Assembly: GCF_017315755.1 (NCBI RefSeq)
Contig: NZ_JAFLRJ010000083.1
Coordinates: 1-64,000 of the forward strand
Direction of reading: 5' to 3'
DNA from: Streptomyces beijiangensis
GTDB lineage: Bacteria > Actinomycetota > Actinomycetes > Streptomycetales > Streptomycetaceae
DNA: 64,000 nt
A model generated the notes under the pieces. That model was given only the letters and a program-made list of their open reading frames with translations. It had not been told where the DNA came from and searched no databases. How positions within the stretch are numbered: position 1 is the stretch's first letter; each line of letters begins with the position of its first letter. Position numbers and translations under genes: made by a program. This document shows, piece after piece, positions 1-11,400 of this stretch.

Positions 1-1794
<1,794 letters not shown>

Positions 1795-2979
1795 TCAGCC
1801 GGACGTCGGATCGCAGAACTCGGCGTCGAGGACGGGGATGATCCCCGATGCGTCCCAGTCGCCGTTGTAGTTGAACGTGAGCTGGTGGCGGCCGTCCTTG
1901 GTGAAGGCGGACAGCGTGAGCCAGCCGACCATGCCGCCGTCGTGGTACCAGATGGTCGTGCCGCAGCCCAGCGCGAGCTGCTCGACGCCGAGGCCGTAGG
2001 ACGAGATCGGGAAGTCGGGGTTGACGACGGTCGTCGTCAGCTCCGCGAGCTGCCTGGCCGGGAGCAGCCGTCCGCCCATCAGCGCCCCGTAGAAACGGTT
2101 CAGGTCGGCCGCGCTGGAGATGATGTCGCCGTCGCCCCAGCCCTGCGAACCGTTCAGCTCGGTGACGTCGTCGAGCCGGTCGGGCTGGGTGTTGTAGAAG
2201 AGCTTGGAGTAGCCGCGGCTGCTCGGCTGGGGCAGACCGGTGGCCGTGCCGGGGTTGGAGGTCGCGGTCAGGGCCAGGGGTTCGATGATGCGCCTGCGGA
2301 CCTCGCTCTCGTACGACCGGCCGCCCACCTTCTGGAGGATGAGCGCGGCCAGGATGTCGTTGGTGTGGGAGAACGCGTGCCGGGCGCCGGGCTGGAACAG
2401 CGGCGCGCGGGAGAAGGCCACCGTGAGGCGCTGCGCGGGCGTGAGGGTGTCGTACCGGTGCTGGAGGAAGCCGTTGCCCAGGGTGTACGTCGTGTAGTAC
2501 GTCTCGTCGGCGAGGTAGTCGGGCAGGCCGCTGGTGTGGTTGAGCAGCTGCCGTACGGTGACCGCGCGGCCGTCGTTGCCGTTGCCCGTGACGACGCCGG
2601 GCAGCCAGCGCTCCACGGTGTCGTCGAGGCTGAGCTTCTTCTCGGCCTCCATCTGGAGGAGGACCGTCGCCACGAAGGTGTTGGTGATGCTGCCGGTGCG
2701 GAACCGGTCGTTCACGCCGCGCGGCGCACCCGTCTTCAGATTGCCCACGCCCGTTGCGGACTTCCAGACTCCGCTCGCGTCCCGGGCCTCGGCGGTGACG
2801 CCGGGGACACCGGCGGCGACCGCCGCCTCGATCGCGTGCTGCGTGGCCTGGTGGCCGGTCGCCTTCGTGGCCGGGTCCCCGGCTGCCCGCGCGGGACCCG
2901 TGAGGACGGTGGCCGTGAGTGCCGCCGCCGCCAGACCGACCACGCAGGCCCTTGGTCTCTTCCATGCCGCCATCGTCAT
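1795..2979 (-). CDS. Secreted serine-hydrolase-like protein (class C beta-lactamase / DD-carboxypeptidase fold) with altered catalytic motifs
   Basis: 394 aa with a Sec-type signal peptide (MTMAAWKRPR, then a hydrophobic stretch ending near PARAAG). The fold clearly resembles Streptomyces R61 DD-carboxypeptidase. Matching segments include the region after the nucleophile, DLNRFYGALMGG, and the LALGCGT...H.G region near the end. All three catalytic motifs deviate: SxxK reads SITN (Ser97, Asn100 in place of the general-base Lys), YxN reads FSH, and HTG reads HDG. It may therefore be non-hydrolytic, for example a binding protein, or use altered chemistry. RBS AGGAG lies 6 nt before the first ATG. 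The start is 124 bp downstream of the thioesterase stop and the gene runs into argC, so it probably lies outside the cluster. Confidence 0.85.
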   Translation of the reverse strand: MTMAAWKRPRACVVGLAAAALTATVLTGPARAAGDPATKATGHQATQHAIEAAVAAGVPGVTAEARDASGVWKSATGVGNLKTGAPRGVNDRFRTGSITNTFVATVLLQMEAEKKLSLDDTVERWLPGVVTGNGNDGRAVTVRQLLNHTSGLPDYLADETYYTTYTLGNGFLQHRYDTLTPAQRLTVAFSRAPLFQPGARHAFSHTNDILAALILQKVGGRSYESEVRRRIIEPLALTATSNPGTATGLPQPSSRGYSKLFYNTQPDRLDDVTELNGSQGWGDGDIISSAADLNRFYGALMGGRLLPARQLAELTTTVVNPDFPISSYGLGVEQLALGCGTTIWYHDGGMVGWLTLSAFTKDGRHQLTFNYNGDWDASGIIPVLDAEFCDPTSG

Positions 2980-3103
2980 TTCCCGCTCCTGGGGTCCGTC
3001 CGCACATGGCTGATTCCGTACTTGTGCGGTGCGTGGGTGGAGAGTAGGTCAGCTTCGCCGCGTACGGAGAGCTTGGGCGGCAACAGGCGGGCGAGGAGTC
3101 AAC

Positions 3104-3886
3104 TCAGCTCACAGGTTGGGCAGTTGGCTTTACATGCGTCGTTTCGCGCGCCGTTGCACGGGCCGTTTCGAGCGCGGCCGTCGCGTCCCGCTCGATCTGC
3201 CGCAGCAGCGGGGCGGGATCGTCCTGGAAGTAGAAGTGGCCGCCGTCGAAGACCCGCAGGCCCAGGAAGTCCTCCGTGTGCTCCGCCCAGCCGGCCATCC
3301 GCCGCGGTGAGGCGGTGTGGTCCCCGCCGCCCGCGTAGGCGGAGAGCGGCACGGGCAGCGGACCGGCGCCGGGATCGGGGCGCCAGTTCTCCACCAGGCG
3401 CAGGTCGGCCCGGATGACCGGGGCGTACAGGGCCCACAGCCCGGGGTCGTCGAAGATCCCGTGGGGCGTGCCGTCGAGCTCTTCCAGCCGGGTGCGCAGC
3501 TCGGCGTCGGGCAGCTCGTGGTAGCGCTGCCCGGGTCCCGCGGGCTGCGGCGCGGTCCGTGCGGAGACACCGACCCACACCGGCGGCCGCAGGCCCAGGG
3601 CCGGGGCCCGCCGCGTCATCTCGTACGCGACGAGGGCTCCCATGCTGTGCCCGAACAGGGCGTAGGGCACGTCGGGTCCGGGCTCGATGCCGCGCAGCAG
3701 GAAGTCGGCGAGCAGGCCCGCGTCGCTGATCTGCGGCAGGTCGAGGAGCAGACCGTGGCCCGGGGCGTCGAGCAGGGTCACGTCCCACGTCTGCGGCAGC
3801 GCGGCCGGCCAGTGCCGGTAGAGCATGTGGGAGCCCCCGGCGTGGTGCAGGACGAACAGGCGCAAGTCAGGTCGGGTGCTGTCCAT
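3104..3886 (-). CDS. Type II thioesterase, alpha/beta hydrolase
   Basis: 260-aa stand-alone thioesterase of the kind that removes mis-primed acyl groups from PKS/NRPS carrier proteins. It begins [18 protein letters not shown], with the family's N-terminal oxyanion loop LHHAGG. The nucleophile elbow GHSMG has Ser81, and FDGGHFYF near residue 230 carries the catalytic His. I chose the ATG at 3886 because AGGGAGAG precedes it closely; the open frame extends further upstream but without homology. It is divergent from the MbtH operon, with a shared 348-bp promoter region containing an operator-like palindrome. This is one of three thioesterase-type hydrolases in the cluster. Confidence 0.93.
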   Translation of the reverse strand: MDSTRPDLRLFVLHHAGGSHMLYRHWPAALPQTWDVTLLDAPGHGLLLDLPQISDAGLLADFLLRGIEPGPDVPYALFGHSMGALVAYEMTRRAPALGLRPPVWVGVSARTAPQPAGPGQRYHELPDAELRTRLEELDGTPHGIFDDPGLWALYAPVIRADLRLVENWRPDPGAGPLPVPLSAYAGGGDHTASPRRMAGWAEHTEDFLGLRVFDGGHFYFQDDPAPLLRQIERDATAALETARATARETTHVKPTAQPVS

Positions 3887-4234
3887 CGCTCTCCCTGGGG
3901 TCGGTGCTTCTCGGGTGCCCGGCAGACCCGCGAGCGCGGCATCGTGGCACAGGAAACCGGTGCGGTACAGAGGATCCGGGCGGGGTGCAGACGCGGGTGG
4001 CGGGCGGGGCGGCCGGTGGACGCGCCGCCTTGTAGCGCCGGCGGCCGGATCCCTACGGTGACGTCGGATCGCCGGGGCCGCCACCGGCACCGGGTGTCCT
4101 GTCGACCGGACACCGGAGTGTCCCGGCGGACCCGGACGGACGCCGGGCGGCGGATCCGCGCCCGGCGCCTTCCCGTACCCGGCCCGGCGGTTTCCCATCC
4201 TGGGTCACCCCATGACGTACAAGGACGGTGCCAG
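3887..4234. promoter_or_regulatory. Divergent promoter region between thioesterase and MbtH operon
   Basis: 348-bp non-coding stretch between a leftward and a rightward operon. It holds the palindrome at 4093-4114 (annotated separately) and a degenerate second copy starting at 4119 (TGTCCCGGCGGAC). I could not pick out convincing -35/-10 hexamers on either strand. Confidence 0.6.
4093..4114. promoter_or_regulatory. Operator-like palindrome, copy A
   Basis: Eleven-base arms GGTGTCCTGTC and GACCGGACACC are complementary except at one position. The core TGTCCTGTCGACCGGACA is one of four variants of the same box in this window. It lies 121 bp before the MbtH start and 207 bp before the leftward thioesterase start. 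Confidence 0.6.
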
Positions 4235-4450
4235 TTGAGCACGAACCCCTTCGATGACACGGACGGCCGCTTCCACGTGGTGGTCAACGACGAGGAGCAG
4301 CACTCCCTGTGGCCGGTTTTCGCCGAGGTGCCCGCCGGCTGGCGGGTGGTCTTCGGCGAGGCGGCCAGGGCCGAGTGCCTGGAGTACGTCGAGCAGAACT
4401 GGACCGACCTGCGCCCCAAGAGCCTGCAGGACGCCATGGCGGCGGACTGA
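4235..4450 (+). CDS. MbtH-like protein
   Basis: 71-aa partner protein that binds and stabilises or activates NRPS adenylation domains. The sequence shows the family hallmarks: NPFDD at the N-terminus, the N-x-E-x-x-x-SLWP motif ([11 protein letters not shown]), PAGWRVV, and a C-terminal WTDLRPKSL. The start is TTG at 4235: AAGGA at 4221-4225 is correctly spaced and no in-frame ATG or GTG fits. It is the first gene of the rightward operon that continues through the LmbU-type regulator to the NRPS genes, so it probably serves the A domains encoded downstream. Confidence 0.95.
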   Translation: MSTNPFDDTDGRFHVVVNDEEQHSLWPVFAEVPAGWRVVFGEAARAECLEYVEQNWTDLRPKSLQDAMAAD

Positions 4451-4508
4451 CCGGCGGCGCTCTCACGGAAACGGGCCGGCAGGACACCAGGACACTCTGA
4501 GTGGGGAG

Positions 4509-5255
4509 ATGAAGGCGGTGACGGGCGCTGTGAGGACCGCGAGCAGGCAGAAGGCGGGACCGGCGGAGAACAGCGGTGAGCCGGCGCAGCGCGGTGTGCA
4601 CCTGTCCTTCGTAGGGTCTCAGGCCACCGTGCGGAAGTCGGGGATGGTCTTCCCGCAGAACCTCTCGGAGCGGTCCTGGGAAGAGATCGGGACCAGCCTG
4701 CGCGAGCTCGTGAACTCCTCGGCGTGGTGGCTCGCCGACTGGCTGATCTTCGGCGAGACCACCTACGGGTGGCGTCGGTACAAGGAGGCGATCGAGCGCA
4801 CGGGGCTCGATTACCAGACCTTGCGCAACTACGCGTGGGTGGCCCGGCGTTTCGAGCACCACCGAAGGCACGACACCCTCAGCTTCGCCCACCACGCCGA
4901 GGTGACCCGCCTCGCGCCGCCGGAGCAGGACTACTGGCTGCGCAAGGCCGAACAGCAGAAGTGGTCGCGCAACGAACTGCGCAGGGCGCTCCGTGCCGCT
5001 CTGGCCGTGCAGAGCGAGCAGGACGGGGCGCCCGCGGACAGCGGCGGCGCGGCGCGGGAGACACCCCGGCCGGCCGGGACGGCGGCCGTCGGGGAAGGCC
5101 CGCGGAAGGTCACCACCCTCACCATCGAGCTCTCCGCCGGGCGGCTGGAGTCCTACGCGGAAACCGCTGCCGCGCACGGTCTGTCCCTGGACCAGTGGGT
5201 GGCCCAGGCGCTCGAAACCGTCGGCCGGCAGATCGTCGGACGGCAGATCGTCTAG
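4509..5255 (+). CDS. LmbU-family transcriptional regulator
   Basis: About 248 aa, resembling the LmbU/NovE/HrmB family of cluster-situated regulators from the lincomycin, novobiocin and hormaomycin clusters. Diagnostic regions are the tryptophan-rich SSAWWLADWLIFGE, YKEAIERTGLDYQTLRNYAW with helix-turn-helix character, and WLRKAEQQKWSRNELRR. The C-terminal part after a Gly/Pro/Ala-rich linker (about 190-205) has a second small domain (TLTIELSAGRLESYAETAAA). Two starts are possible: ATG 4509 sits almost on GGGGAG, whereas GTG 4518 has the same site at 9-nt spacing and may be the true one. It is the only transcription factor encoded in the window, making it the prime candidate to act on the four palindromic boxes; this is inference. 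Confidence 0.88.
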   Translation: MKAVTGAVRTASRQKAGPAENSGEPAQRGVHLSFVGSQATVRKSGMVFPQNLSERSWEEIGTSLRELVNSSAWWLADWLIFGETTYGWRRYKEAIERTGLDYQTLRNYAWVARRFEHHRRHDTLSFAHHAEVTRLAPPEQDYWLRKAEQQKWSRNELRRALRAALAVQSEQDGAPADSGGAARETPRPAGTAAVGEGPRKVTTLTIELSAGRLESYAETAAAHGLSLDQWVAQALETVGRQIVGRQIV

Positions 5256-5366
5256 AGGCCCCGAAAAGCCTCGGAGGCCCCCGAGGCTGCGGGCCCCAGG
5301 CCTCAAGGACCCAAGGCCCTTCGCCCGGCCCGGCCGACCGGACACCCTTCACATCGGAGTCAGTTG

Positions 5367-6932
5367 ATGATCCTTCAGGGAAAGCGGGTCGCCCTGCCCG
5401 CGGCGCCCGTCGTCCACCACCAGTTCGAGGCGAACGCGCGGGCCACTCCCGATGCCGTCGCCGTCGTCCGGGCCGGTCAGCAGGTGACGTACGCGGAACT
5501 GGACGCGAGGGCGAACAGGTTCGCGCACTACCTCGTCGCGCGCGGACACGGCCGGGGCGCCAAGGTCGGCGTCTGCCTCGACTACTCCGTCGACCTGCTC
5601 GTCGCCATCCTCGGCACGCTGAAGGCGGGCGCGGCCTACGTACCGTTCGACCCGGCCTACCCGGCGGAGAGGCTCCAGCTGCTGCTGGGCCAGGTCCCCG
5701 GACTCGCCCTGATCGTGGCCTCCCCCGCGACGGCCCCGATGGTCGCATCGGCCTCCGTCGACGTCGTCGACCTCGAACAGCTCTCCGGCCGGCTGGCAGC
5801 CCTTCCCGAGGACTCTCCCGGCGTCGCCGTCACGGGCGACGACGTCTGCTACGCCGTCTTCACCTCCGGTTCGACCGGCACCCCGAAGCTGACCGCGGTC
5901 AGGCACGAGGGCTGGTTCAACCTCATGAACTGGCTGAAGCTCGAGTACGGCCTGCACAGCGGGTCGCACAACCTGGTCGTCAGCGCGTTCGGCTTCGACC
6001 TCTCCCAGCGCGCCCTGATGACACCGCTGTTCTGCGGCGCCACCCAGTACCTGCTGGCCAGCCGGAACTTCGACGCGATGATGGCCTACCGCATCCTGAC
6101 CGACCACGACATCCGCGTGGTGCACTGCGCCTCCAGCACGCTGTACGTACTGGTGGACTGGGAGACCGCGCGGGGCGGCGACGCGCTCACCCGCCTCGAC
6201 TACGTGCTCTTCGGCGGTGAGGCGCTGAAAGCCGAACGGCTCACCGAGTGGGCGCGGCGCGAGGGCAACACCTGCACCCTGCTGCACCAGTACGGCGTCG
6301 CCGAGTGCACGGACGTGGCGACCTCGTACGACCTCGCCGCGTACCGGCCAGGCGAGCACGACATCGCGCCGGTCGGCAGGCCCGCGTACAACACCGACAT
6401 CCACCTCCTCGACGAGCACCTGCGCGGTGTCGGTCCGGGGGAGGACGGCGAGATCTGCATCGCCGGGGCCGGCGTCGGCGCCGGATACCTGGGCGCCGCG
6501 GGCCCCGAGAACGCGAAGTTCACGACCGTCGAGGTCGACGGCGCGCCGGTGCGGCTGTACCGCACGGGCGACCGCGGCCGGGTGAACGCCGCCGGCGAAC
6601 TCGTCGTCGCCGGACGGATGGACGCGCAGGTCAAGGTACGGGGCATGCGCATCGACCCCACCGACATCGAGCGCGCGCTCGGCAGGCTGGACGTCGTCAA
6701 GGAGGCCGCCGTGGCGGTCACGTACACCGACGCGGGCGAGACCGAACTGACCGCGTTCACCGTTCCCGCCGGGGACGCCCCCACCGAGGACGACCTGCGC
6801 ACCCGCCTCCTGGCGGTCCTGCCGCGGAACATGGTCCCGGCCAGATTTGTGAACGTCCCGCACATTCCGCTGAGCCCGCACGGGAAAGTCGACCGCGCGG
6901 CCCTCGTCGAATCGCTCAAGAGAGGACTGTGA
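5367..6932 (+). CDS. Free-standing amino-acid adenylation enzyme
   Basis: 521-aa A domain without C or T partner; it should activate an amino acid as its AMP ester and load a carrier protein in trans. Core motifs are intact: A3 [11 protein letters not shown]5 QYGVAE, A7 YRTGD, A8 DAQVKVRGMRIDPTDIE and the A10 lysine in PHGKVDR. The pocket residues I read by aligning to GrsA are roughly D-L-R-H-L-G-Q-D-V-K, a code I cannot match to a substrate. ATG 5367 follows GGAG with 7-nt spacing; the preceding TTG is unlikely. The stop overlaps the next ORF's start (TGATG). It is the obvious source of the aminoacyl group for one or both free carrier proteins and, through them, for the module with a dead A domain at 57.4-60.6 kb. 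Confidence 0.93.
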   Translation: MILQGKRVALPAAPVVHHQFEANARATPDAVAVVRAGQQVTYAELDARANRFAHYLVARGHGRGAKVGVCLDYSVDLLVAILGTLKAGAAYVPFDPAYPAERLQLLLGQVPGLALIVASPATAPMVASASVDVVDLEQLSGRLAALPEDSPGVAVTGDDVCYAVFTSGSTGTPKLTAVRHEGWFNLMNWLKLEYGLHSGSHNLVVSAFGFDLSQRALMTPLFCGATQYLLASRNFDAMMAYRILTDHDIRVVHCASSTLYVLVDWETARGGDALTRLDYVLFGGEALKAERLTEWARREGNTCTLLHQYGVAECTDVATSYDLAAYRPGEHDIAPVGRPAYNTDIHLLDEHLRGVGPGEDGEICIAGAGVGAGYLGAAGPENAKFTTVEVDGAPVRLYRTGDRGRVNAAGELVVAGRMDAQVKVRGMRIDPTDIERALGRLDVVKEAAVAVTYTDAGETELTAFTVPAGDAPTEDDLRTRLLAVLPRNMVPARFVNVPHIPLSPHGKVDRAALVESLKRGL

Positions 6933-7162
6933 TGATTTCCGACAGCGTGCGTGCCATCTGGTGCCGTGAACTCCAGCGCGACGATATCGCTTTGGACGAC
7001 GATTTCTTCGCCCTGGGCGGCCAGTCCGTCATCATGGTGAAAATCCAGGGCGCTTTCCTGGAGGAGCTGGGCGCCGAGGTCCCCATGGACCAGATGTTCC
7101 TCAATCCGACGGTGGCGGCGGTCTCCGCGTACATCGAATCCCTGGGTGTGCCGGCCCCTTAG
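6932..7162 (+). CDS. Free-standing peptidyl carrier protein (first copy)
   Basis: 76-aa acyl/peptidyl carrier protein. The phosphopantetheine serine lies in DDDFFALGGQSVIM, with Gln where His or Asp is usual. The start overlaps the stop of the adenylation gene, so the pair is translationally coupled and probably functions as a two-protein aminoacyl-S-PCP loading unit. The flavoenzyme gene follows after 79 bp, suggesting that the tethered amino acid is an oxidation substrate. Confidence 0.93.
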   Translation: MISDSVRAIWCRELQRDDIALDDDFFALGGQSVIMVKIQGAFLEELGAEVPMDQMFLNPTVAAVSAYIESLGVPAP

Positions 7163-7241
7163 TGTCCGGTTTCCCTCGTGCAAGGCATTTCCGGCCGCGG
7201 CCGAGCTGTGTCGAAAAACCATCTGGCAAGAAAGGCGCGCC

Positions 7242-8429
7242 ATGTACGACGTGATTGTCATCGGTGCCCGTTGTGCGGGCTCGCCGACAGCCATGCTTTT
7301 CGCCCGGCAGGGCTATCGGGTCCTGCTCCTGGAGAAAGCGCAATTCCCGCAGGACACGCTGTCCTCGCACTACATCCATATGCAGGGAATGTCGCTGCTG
7401 AACCGGTGGGGGCTGCTCGACAAGCTCCGCGACGCGGGCTGCAGGCCGATCACCCGGCAGAGTTACGAGGGGCCCGGCGTCCGTATCGAAGGCTTCTCCC
7501 TGCCGCTCGACGACCTGCGGTACACGTACGCGCCGAGGCGTTACGTGCTCGACCCCCTCCTCGCGGAAGGGGCCGTCGAGGCAGGCGTGGAGTTCCAGCA
7601 GGGCTGCGCCGTCAAGGACCTGCTCTGGGAGGGCGACCGGGTCGCCGGGGTGCGGTACACGACACCCGGCGGCACCGAGACGACGGAACACGCGCGCCTG
7701 GTCGTCGGCGCCGACGGCATGCGCTCGCTGGTGGCCCGCAAGGCCGGCGCGCAGAACGTCATCGAGCACGCGCGGGTGAGCTGCACCTACTACAGCTACT
7801 GGTCCGGGGTCCCCTCGCACTTCGAGCTGTACGAGCGGCCGGGCCGCTGGATCGGCGTCATCCCCACCAACGACGACCTCACGCTCCTCATGACCTACTT
7901 CCCGCAGGACGAGTACAACAACGTCCGCAAGGGAGTGGAGCCCTTCTACCTCGACAGCTTCCGCTCGACGGCCCCCGAGCTGTACGAGCGGATGCAGGCG
8001 GGCGAGCGCGTGGAACAGCTCTACGGCACGGGCCACCAGGAGAACTACTTCCGCAAAGCCTACGGACCCGGCTGGGTGCTGGTCGGCGACGCGGTGAACC
8101 ACAAGGACTCCATCACCGCCCGCGGCATCACCGAAGCCTTCGCCCAGGCCCAGTCGCTCACCGGCTTCGTGGGGGAGCGGCTGCACGACGACGCCGCGCT
8201 CGCCGCGGCACTGCGGCGGTACGAGAACAACCTGAGCGGCGAGGCCCTCAGCCACTACCAGGGCGCGCTCAACGTGGCCGAGCTCAAGCCTCAGGGGCGG
8301 GTCGACATGCTGCAGAAGCTGGTCGGCCACCAGGAGCACATCGACCGGTACTTCTCGACCCTCTCGGGGGCGTGCTCCATCGACGACTTCTACAACGACG
8401 AACTCCTGACCCTGCTCGACCTGAGCTGA
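7242..8429 (+). CDS. FAD-dependent oxidoreductase (geranylgeranyl-reductase / PHBH-type fold)
   Basis: 395-aa group A flavoenzyme. The N-terminal dinucleotide fold reads [15 protein letters not shown] with LLLEKAQF at the second strand, the mid motif is VVGADGMRS, and the FAD ribityl-binding motif is [17 protein letters not shown]. These are the three signatures of flavin monooxygenases and halogenase relatives. The halogenase WxWxIP motif was not seen. RBS AAGAAAGG precedes ATG 7242. Its position directly after A and PCP genes suggests hydroxylation or desaturation of a carrier-bound or free amino acid. N-hydroxylation, which azinothricin-type peptides need, is one possibility, but the substrate cannot be read from sequence. 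Confidence 0.85.
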   Translation: MYDVIVIGARCAGSPTAMLFARQGYRVLLLEKAQFPQDTLSSHYIHMQGMSLLNRWGLLDKLRDAGCRPITRQSYEGPGVRIEGFSLPLDDLRYTYAPRRYVLDPLLAEGAVEAGVEFQQGCAVKDLLWEGDRVAGVRYTTPGGTETTEHARLVVGADGMRSLVARKAGAQNVIEHARVSCTYYSYWSGVPSHFELYERPGRWIGVIPTNDDLTLLMTYFPQDEYNNVRKGVEPFYLDSFRSTAPELYERMQAGERVEQLYGTGHQENYFRKAYGPGWVLVGDAVNHKDSITARGITEAFAQAQSLTGFVGERLHDDAALAAALRRYENNLSGEALSHYQGALNVAELKPQGRVDMLQKLVGHQEHIDRYFSTLSGACSIDDFYNDELLTLLDLS

Positions 8430-8472
8430 GCGGCGACTTGCTCCCTCGTGGTTCTTCCGATTTGGAGAAACA

Positions 8473-11400
8473 ATGATCCCGTTGTCGTTCGCGCAGCGCC
8501 GGCTGTGGTTCGTGGACCGGTTCGAAGGCCCTTCCCCGACCTACAACGGCGCTTTCGCCCTGCGGCTGACCGGTGAACTGAACACGGGGGCGCTGGAGTC
8601 GGCGCTCCGTGACGTCATCGACCGCCACGAGGTCCTGCGCACGGTGATCGCCGAGGGCGACGACGGGGTCCCGCACCAGCGGGTCCTCGCGCCGGGGGAG
8701 CAGCCGTTCGCCCTGCCGGCCGCCGACGTCACGCAGGACGGGCTGGCGGCGGCGGTCGACGAGGTGGCCACCCGGACCTTCGACCTGGCCGCCGACGCGC
8801 CGATCCGCGCCACGCTCCTGCGGTGCGGACCGGACGAGCACACCCTCGTCGTGGTGGCCCACCACATCGCTGTCGACGGGGAGTCCTTCGGGCCGCTCTT
8901 CCACGATCTGACCACGGCGTACGCGGCCCGCACCGAGGGCAGGGCCCCGGCGTGGGAGCCGCTCCCGGTGCAGTACGCGGACTACACCCTGTGGCAGCTG
9001 GACGTCCTCGGTGACGAGAGCGACCCCGAGAGCGTGTCGGCCCGTCAGCTGGCGTACTGGCGCGAGGCACTGGACGGTCTGCCGCAGCCGCTGGCCATCC
9101 CGACGGACCGCCCGCGCCCCAGGACCATCAGCTCCGGCGGCGACCGGATCCCGTTCTCGATCGGCCCGGAACTGCTCACCGCGGTGGAGAAACTGGCCGC
9201 CGACCAGGACACCACGGTGTCGATGGTCATGCACTCGGCGCTCGCGGTGCTCCTGCACCACCTCGGGTGCGGCGACGACGTGTCCATCGGGGCGCCGATC
9301 ACGGACCGCACCGACGAGGAACTGCGCGACCTCGTCGGGTTCTTCGTCAACACCTGGGTGCTGCGCGTCGACCTCTCCGGGACCCCGACCTTCCGCGAAC
9401 TGCTCGGGCGGGTACGGGACCGGTCGCTGGCCGCGTACGACAACCAGGACATGCCGTTCGAGCGGCTCGTGGAGCTGCTCAACCCCGACCGGTCCACCGC
9501 GTACAACCCGTACTTCCAGGTCATGCTCTCCTGGCAGCCGCCCGTGCCGCCCATGGAGCTCCCCGGCCTCGGTGTCAGGGCCGAGCGCCTGGAGACCGGC
9601 ACGGCCAAGTTCGACCTCTTCTTCGACCTGCTCCCCAACAGCTCGGGCGGCGGGGCGCAGTGCCGTCTCGAGTACGCCACCAGTCTCTTCGACCGGGACA
9701 CCGCCACGGCCATCGCGGACCGGTTCGTACGGGTGCTGGGCCGGCTCGTGGCAGGACCGGAGCGCGCGATCGGCACCGTCGACGTCCTCGACGGGGCCGA
9801 ACGGGACCTGCTGCTCAACCGGTTCGACGCCGGCACCCCGGGGGAGAGCGGGCTGACGGTCCCCGAGCTGTTCGAGAGCCAGGTGGCCAGGACGCCCGAC
9901 GCCCCGGCGGTCGCCTTCGGCGCGACGACGCTGACCTACCGGGAGCTCGACGACCGGGCGAACGCCGTCGCGTGGGAACTCCTGCGGCTCGGCGCCGGCC
10001 CCGAGGACCTGGTGGTTCTCGCGCTGCCGCGCACCGAGGACCTGGTCGCGGGGCTGCTCGGCATCCTCAAGTCCGGTGCCGGATACGTACCCCTGGACCC
10101 GCAGTACCTCAGCGGCCGCGCGGAGAGCGTGCTCTGTGAAGCCGCGCCGCGGTTCGCCGTCACCGACACCGCGACCTGGCAGGACCTGCCGGAGAACACC
10201 CTTCGCTGCGTCGACCTCGACCGCCGCGCGCAGTGGGACACGCCCGCAGGGGCGCCCGGCGACACGGACCGCAGCGCGCCGCTCGGCCCGGACAACCTGG
10301 CGTACGTGATGTACACCTCCGGCTCCACCGGCAAGCCGAAGGGTGCGGCGATCACCCACCGGGGCGTCGTCAACGGCGTACGGGAGCTGGTACGCGTCCT
10401 CGACACGCCCCCCGGCTGGCGGATGCTGGCCGGCACCTCGGTCAACTTCGACGTCTCGGTCTTCGAGCTGCTGACCACCCTGACCACCGGCGGCACCGCC
10501 GAGGTGGTGGCGAACGCGCTGGCACTCGGCGAGCGGGACAGCTGGGACGGCCAGGTGATCAGCGGGGTCCCCTCGGTGCTCGGGGAGCTCGCGGGCAGTC
10601 TGCGCAACGCGCCCGGCGTGCGCACGGTCGTCTTCGCGGGCGACGTGCTCCCGGGCCGGCTGGTGCGCCAGGTGCGCGACGCCCTGCCCGGCGTACGCGT
10701 CGTGAACTGCTACGGGCAGAGCGAGAGTTTCTACGCCACCACGTTCTCCCTCGCCCCGTCCGAGGAGTGGCAGGACGGCGATGTCGCGCCCATCGGCACC
10801 CCGCTGGGCAACATGCGCGCCTACGTGCTCGGTCCGGGCCTCGCCCCGGCACCGCAGGGCGTGATCGGTGAGCTGTACGTCGCCGGGGACTGCCTGGGCC
10901 GCGGCTACCACGGCCGCCCGGGCCTGACCGCCGAGCGCTTCGTGGCGAGCCCCTTCGGCCCGGCCGGCGAGCGGATGTACCGCACGGGCGACCTGGCCCG
11001 CTGGAACGCGCAGGGGCAGCTGGAGTGCGTCGGCCGTACGGACGGCCAGGTCAAGGTGCGCGGTTTCCGCATCGAGACGGCCGAGGTCGAAGCGGCGATC
11101 ACCTGCCACCCGGGGATCAGCGAGGCGGTGGTGGTCAGCCGGGAGGTGCCCCAGGGCGGGCGCCGGCTCGTCGCGTACGTGGTGCACACCGGTGAAGGAG
11201 CCGTCGGCGACGACGGCGCCGGCGGCATCGGCGACGTGGACGTGCTGGCCGGGGCCTCGGCCGCCGAGCTCCGCAAGTTCACCGCCGCGCGGCTGCCCGA
11301 CTACATGGTGCCCTCCGCGTTCGTGGCGCTGGGCAGACTGCCGCTCGGGCCGACCGGCAAACTGGACCGCCAGGCGCTGCCCGAACCGGAGTTCTTCGGC

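Noticed and set aside
2980-3103. Possible ARG box or terminator between thioesterase and serine hydrolase
   Set aside because: No convincing dyad or ArgR-like AT-rich 18-mer could be seen in this 124-bp gap.
3887-4198. N-terminal extension of the leftward thioesterase
   Set aside because: Proline/arginine-rich with no family similarity, crosses the palindrome, and a good ribosome site precedes the internal ATG at 3886.
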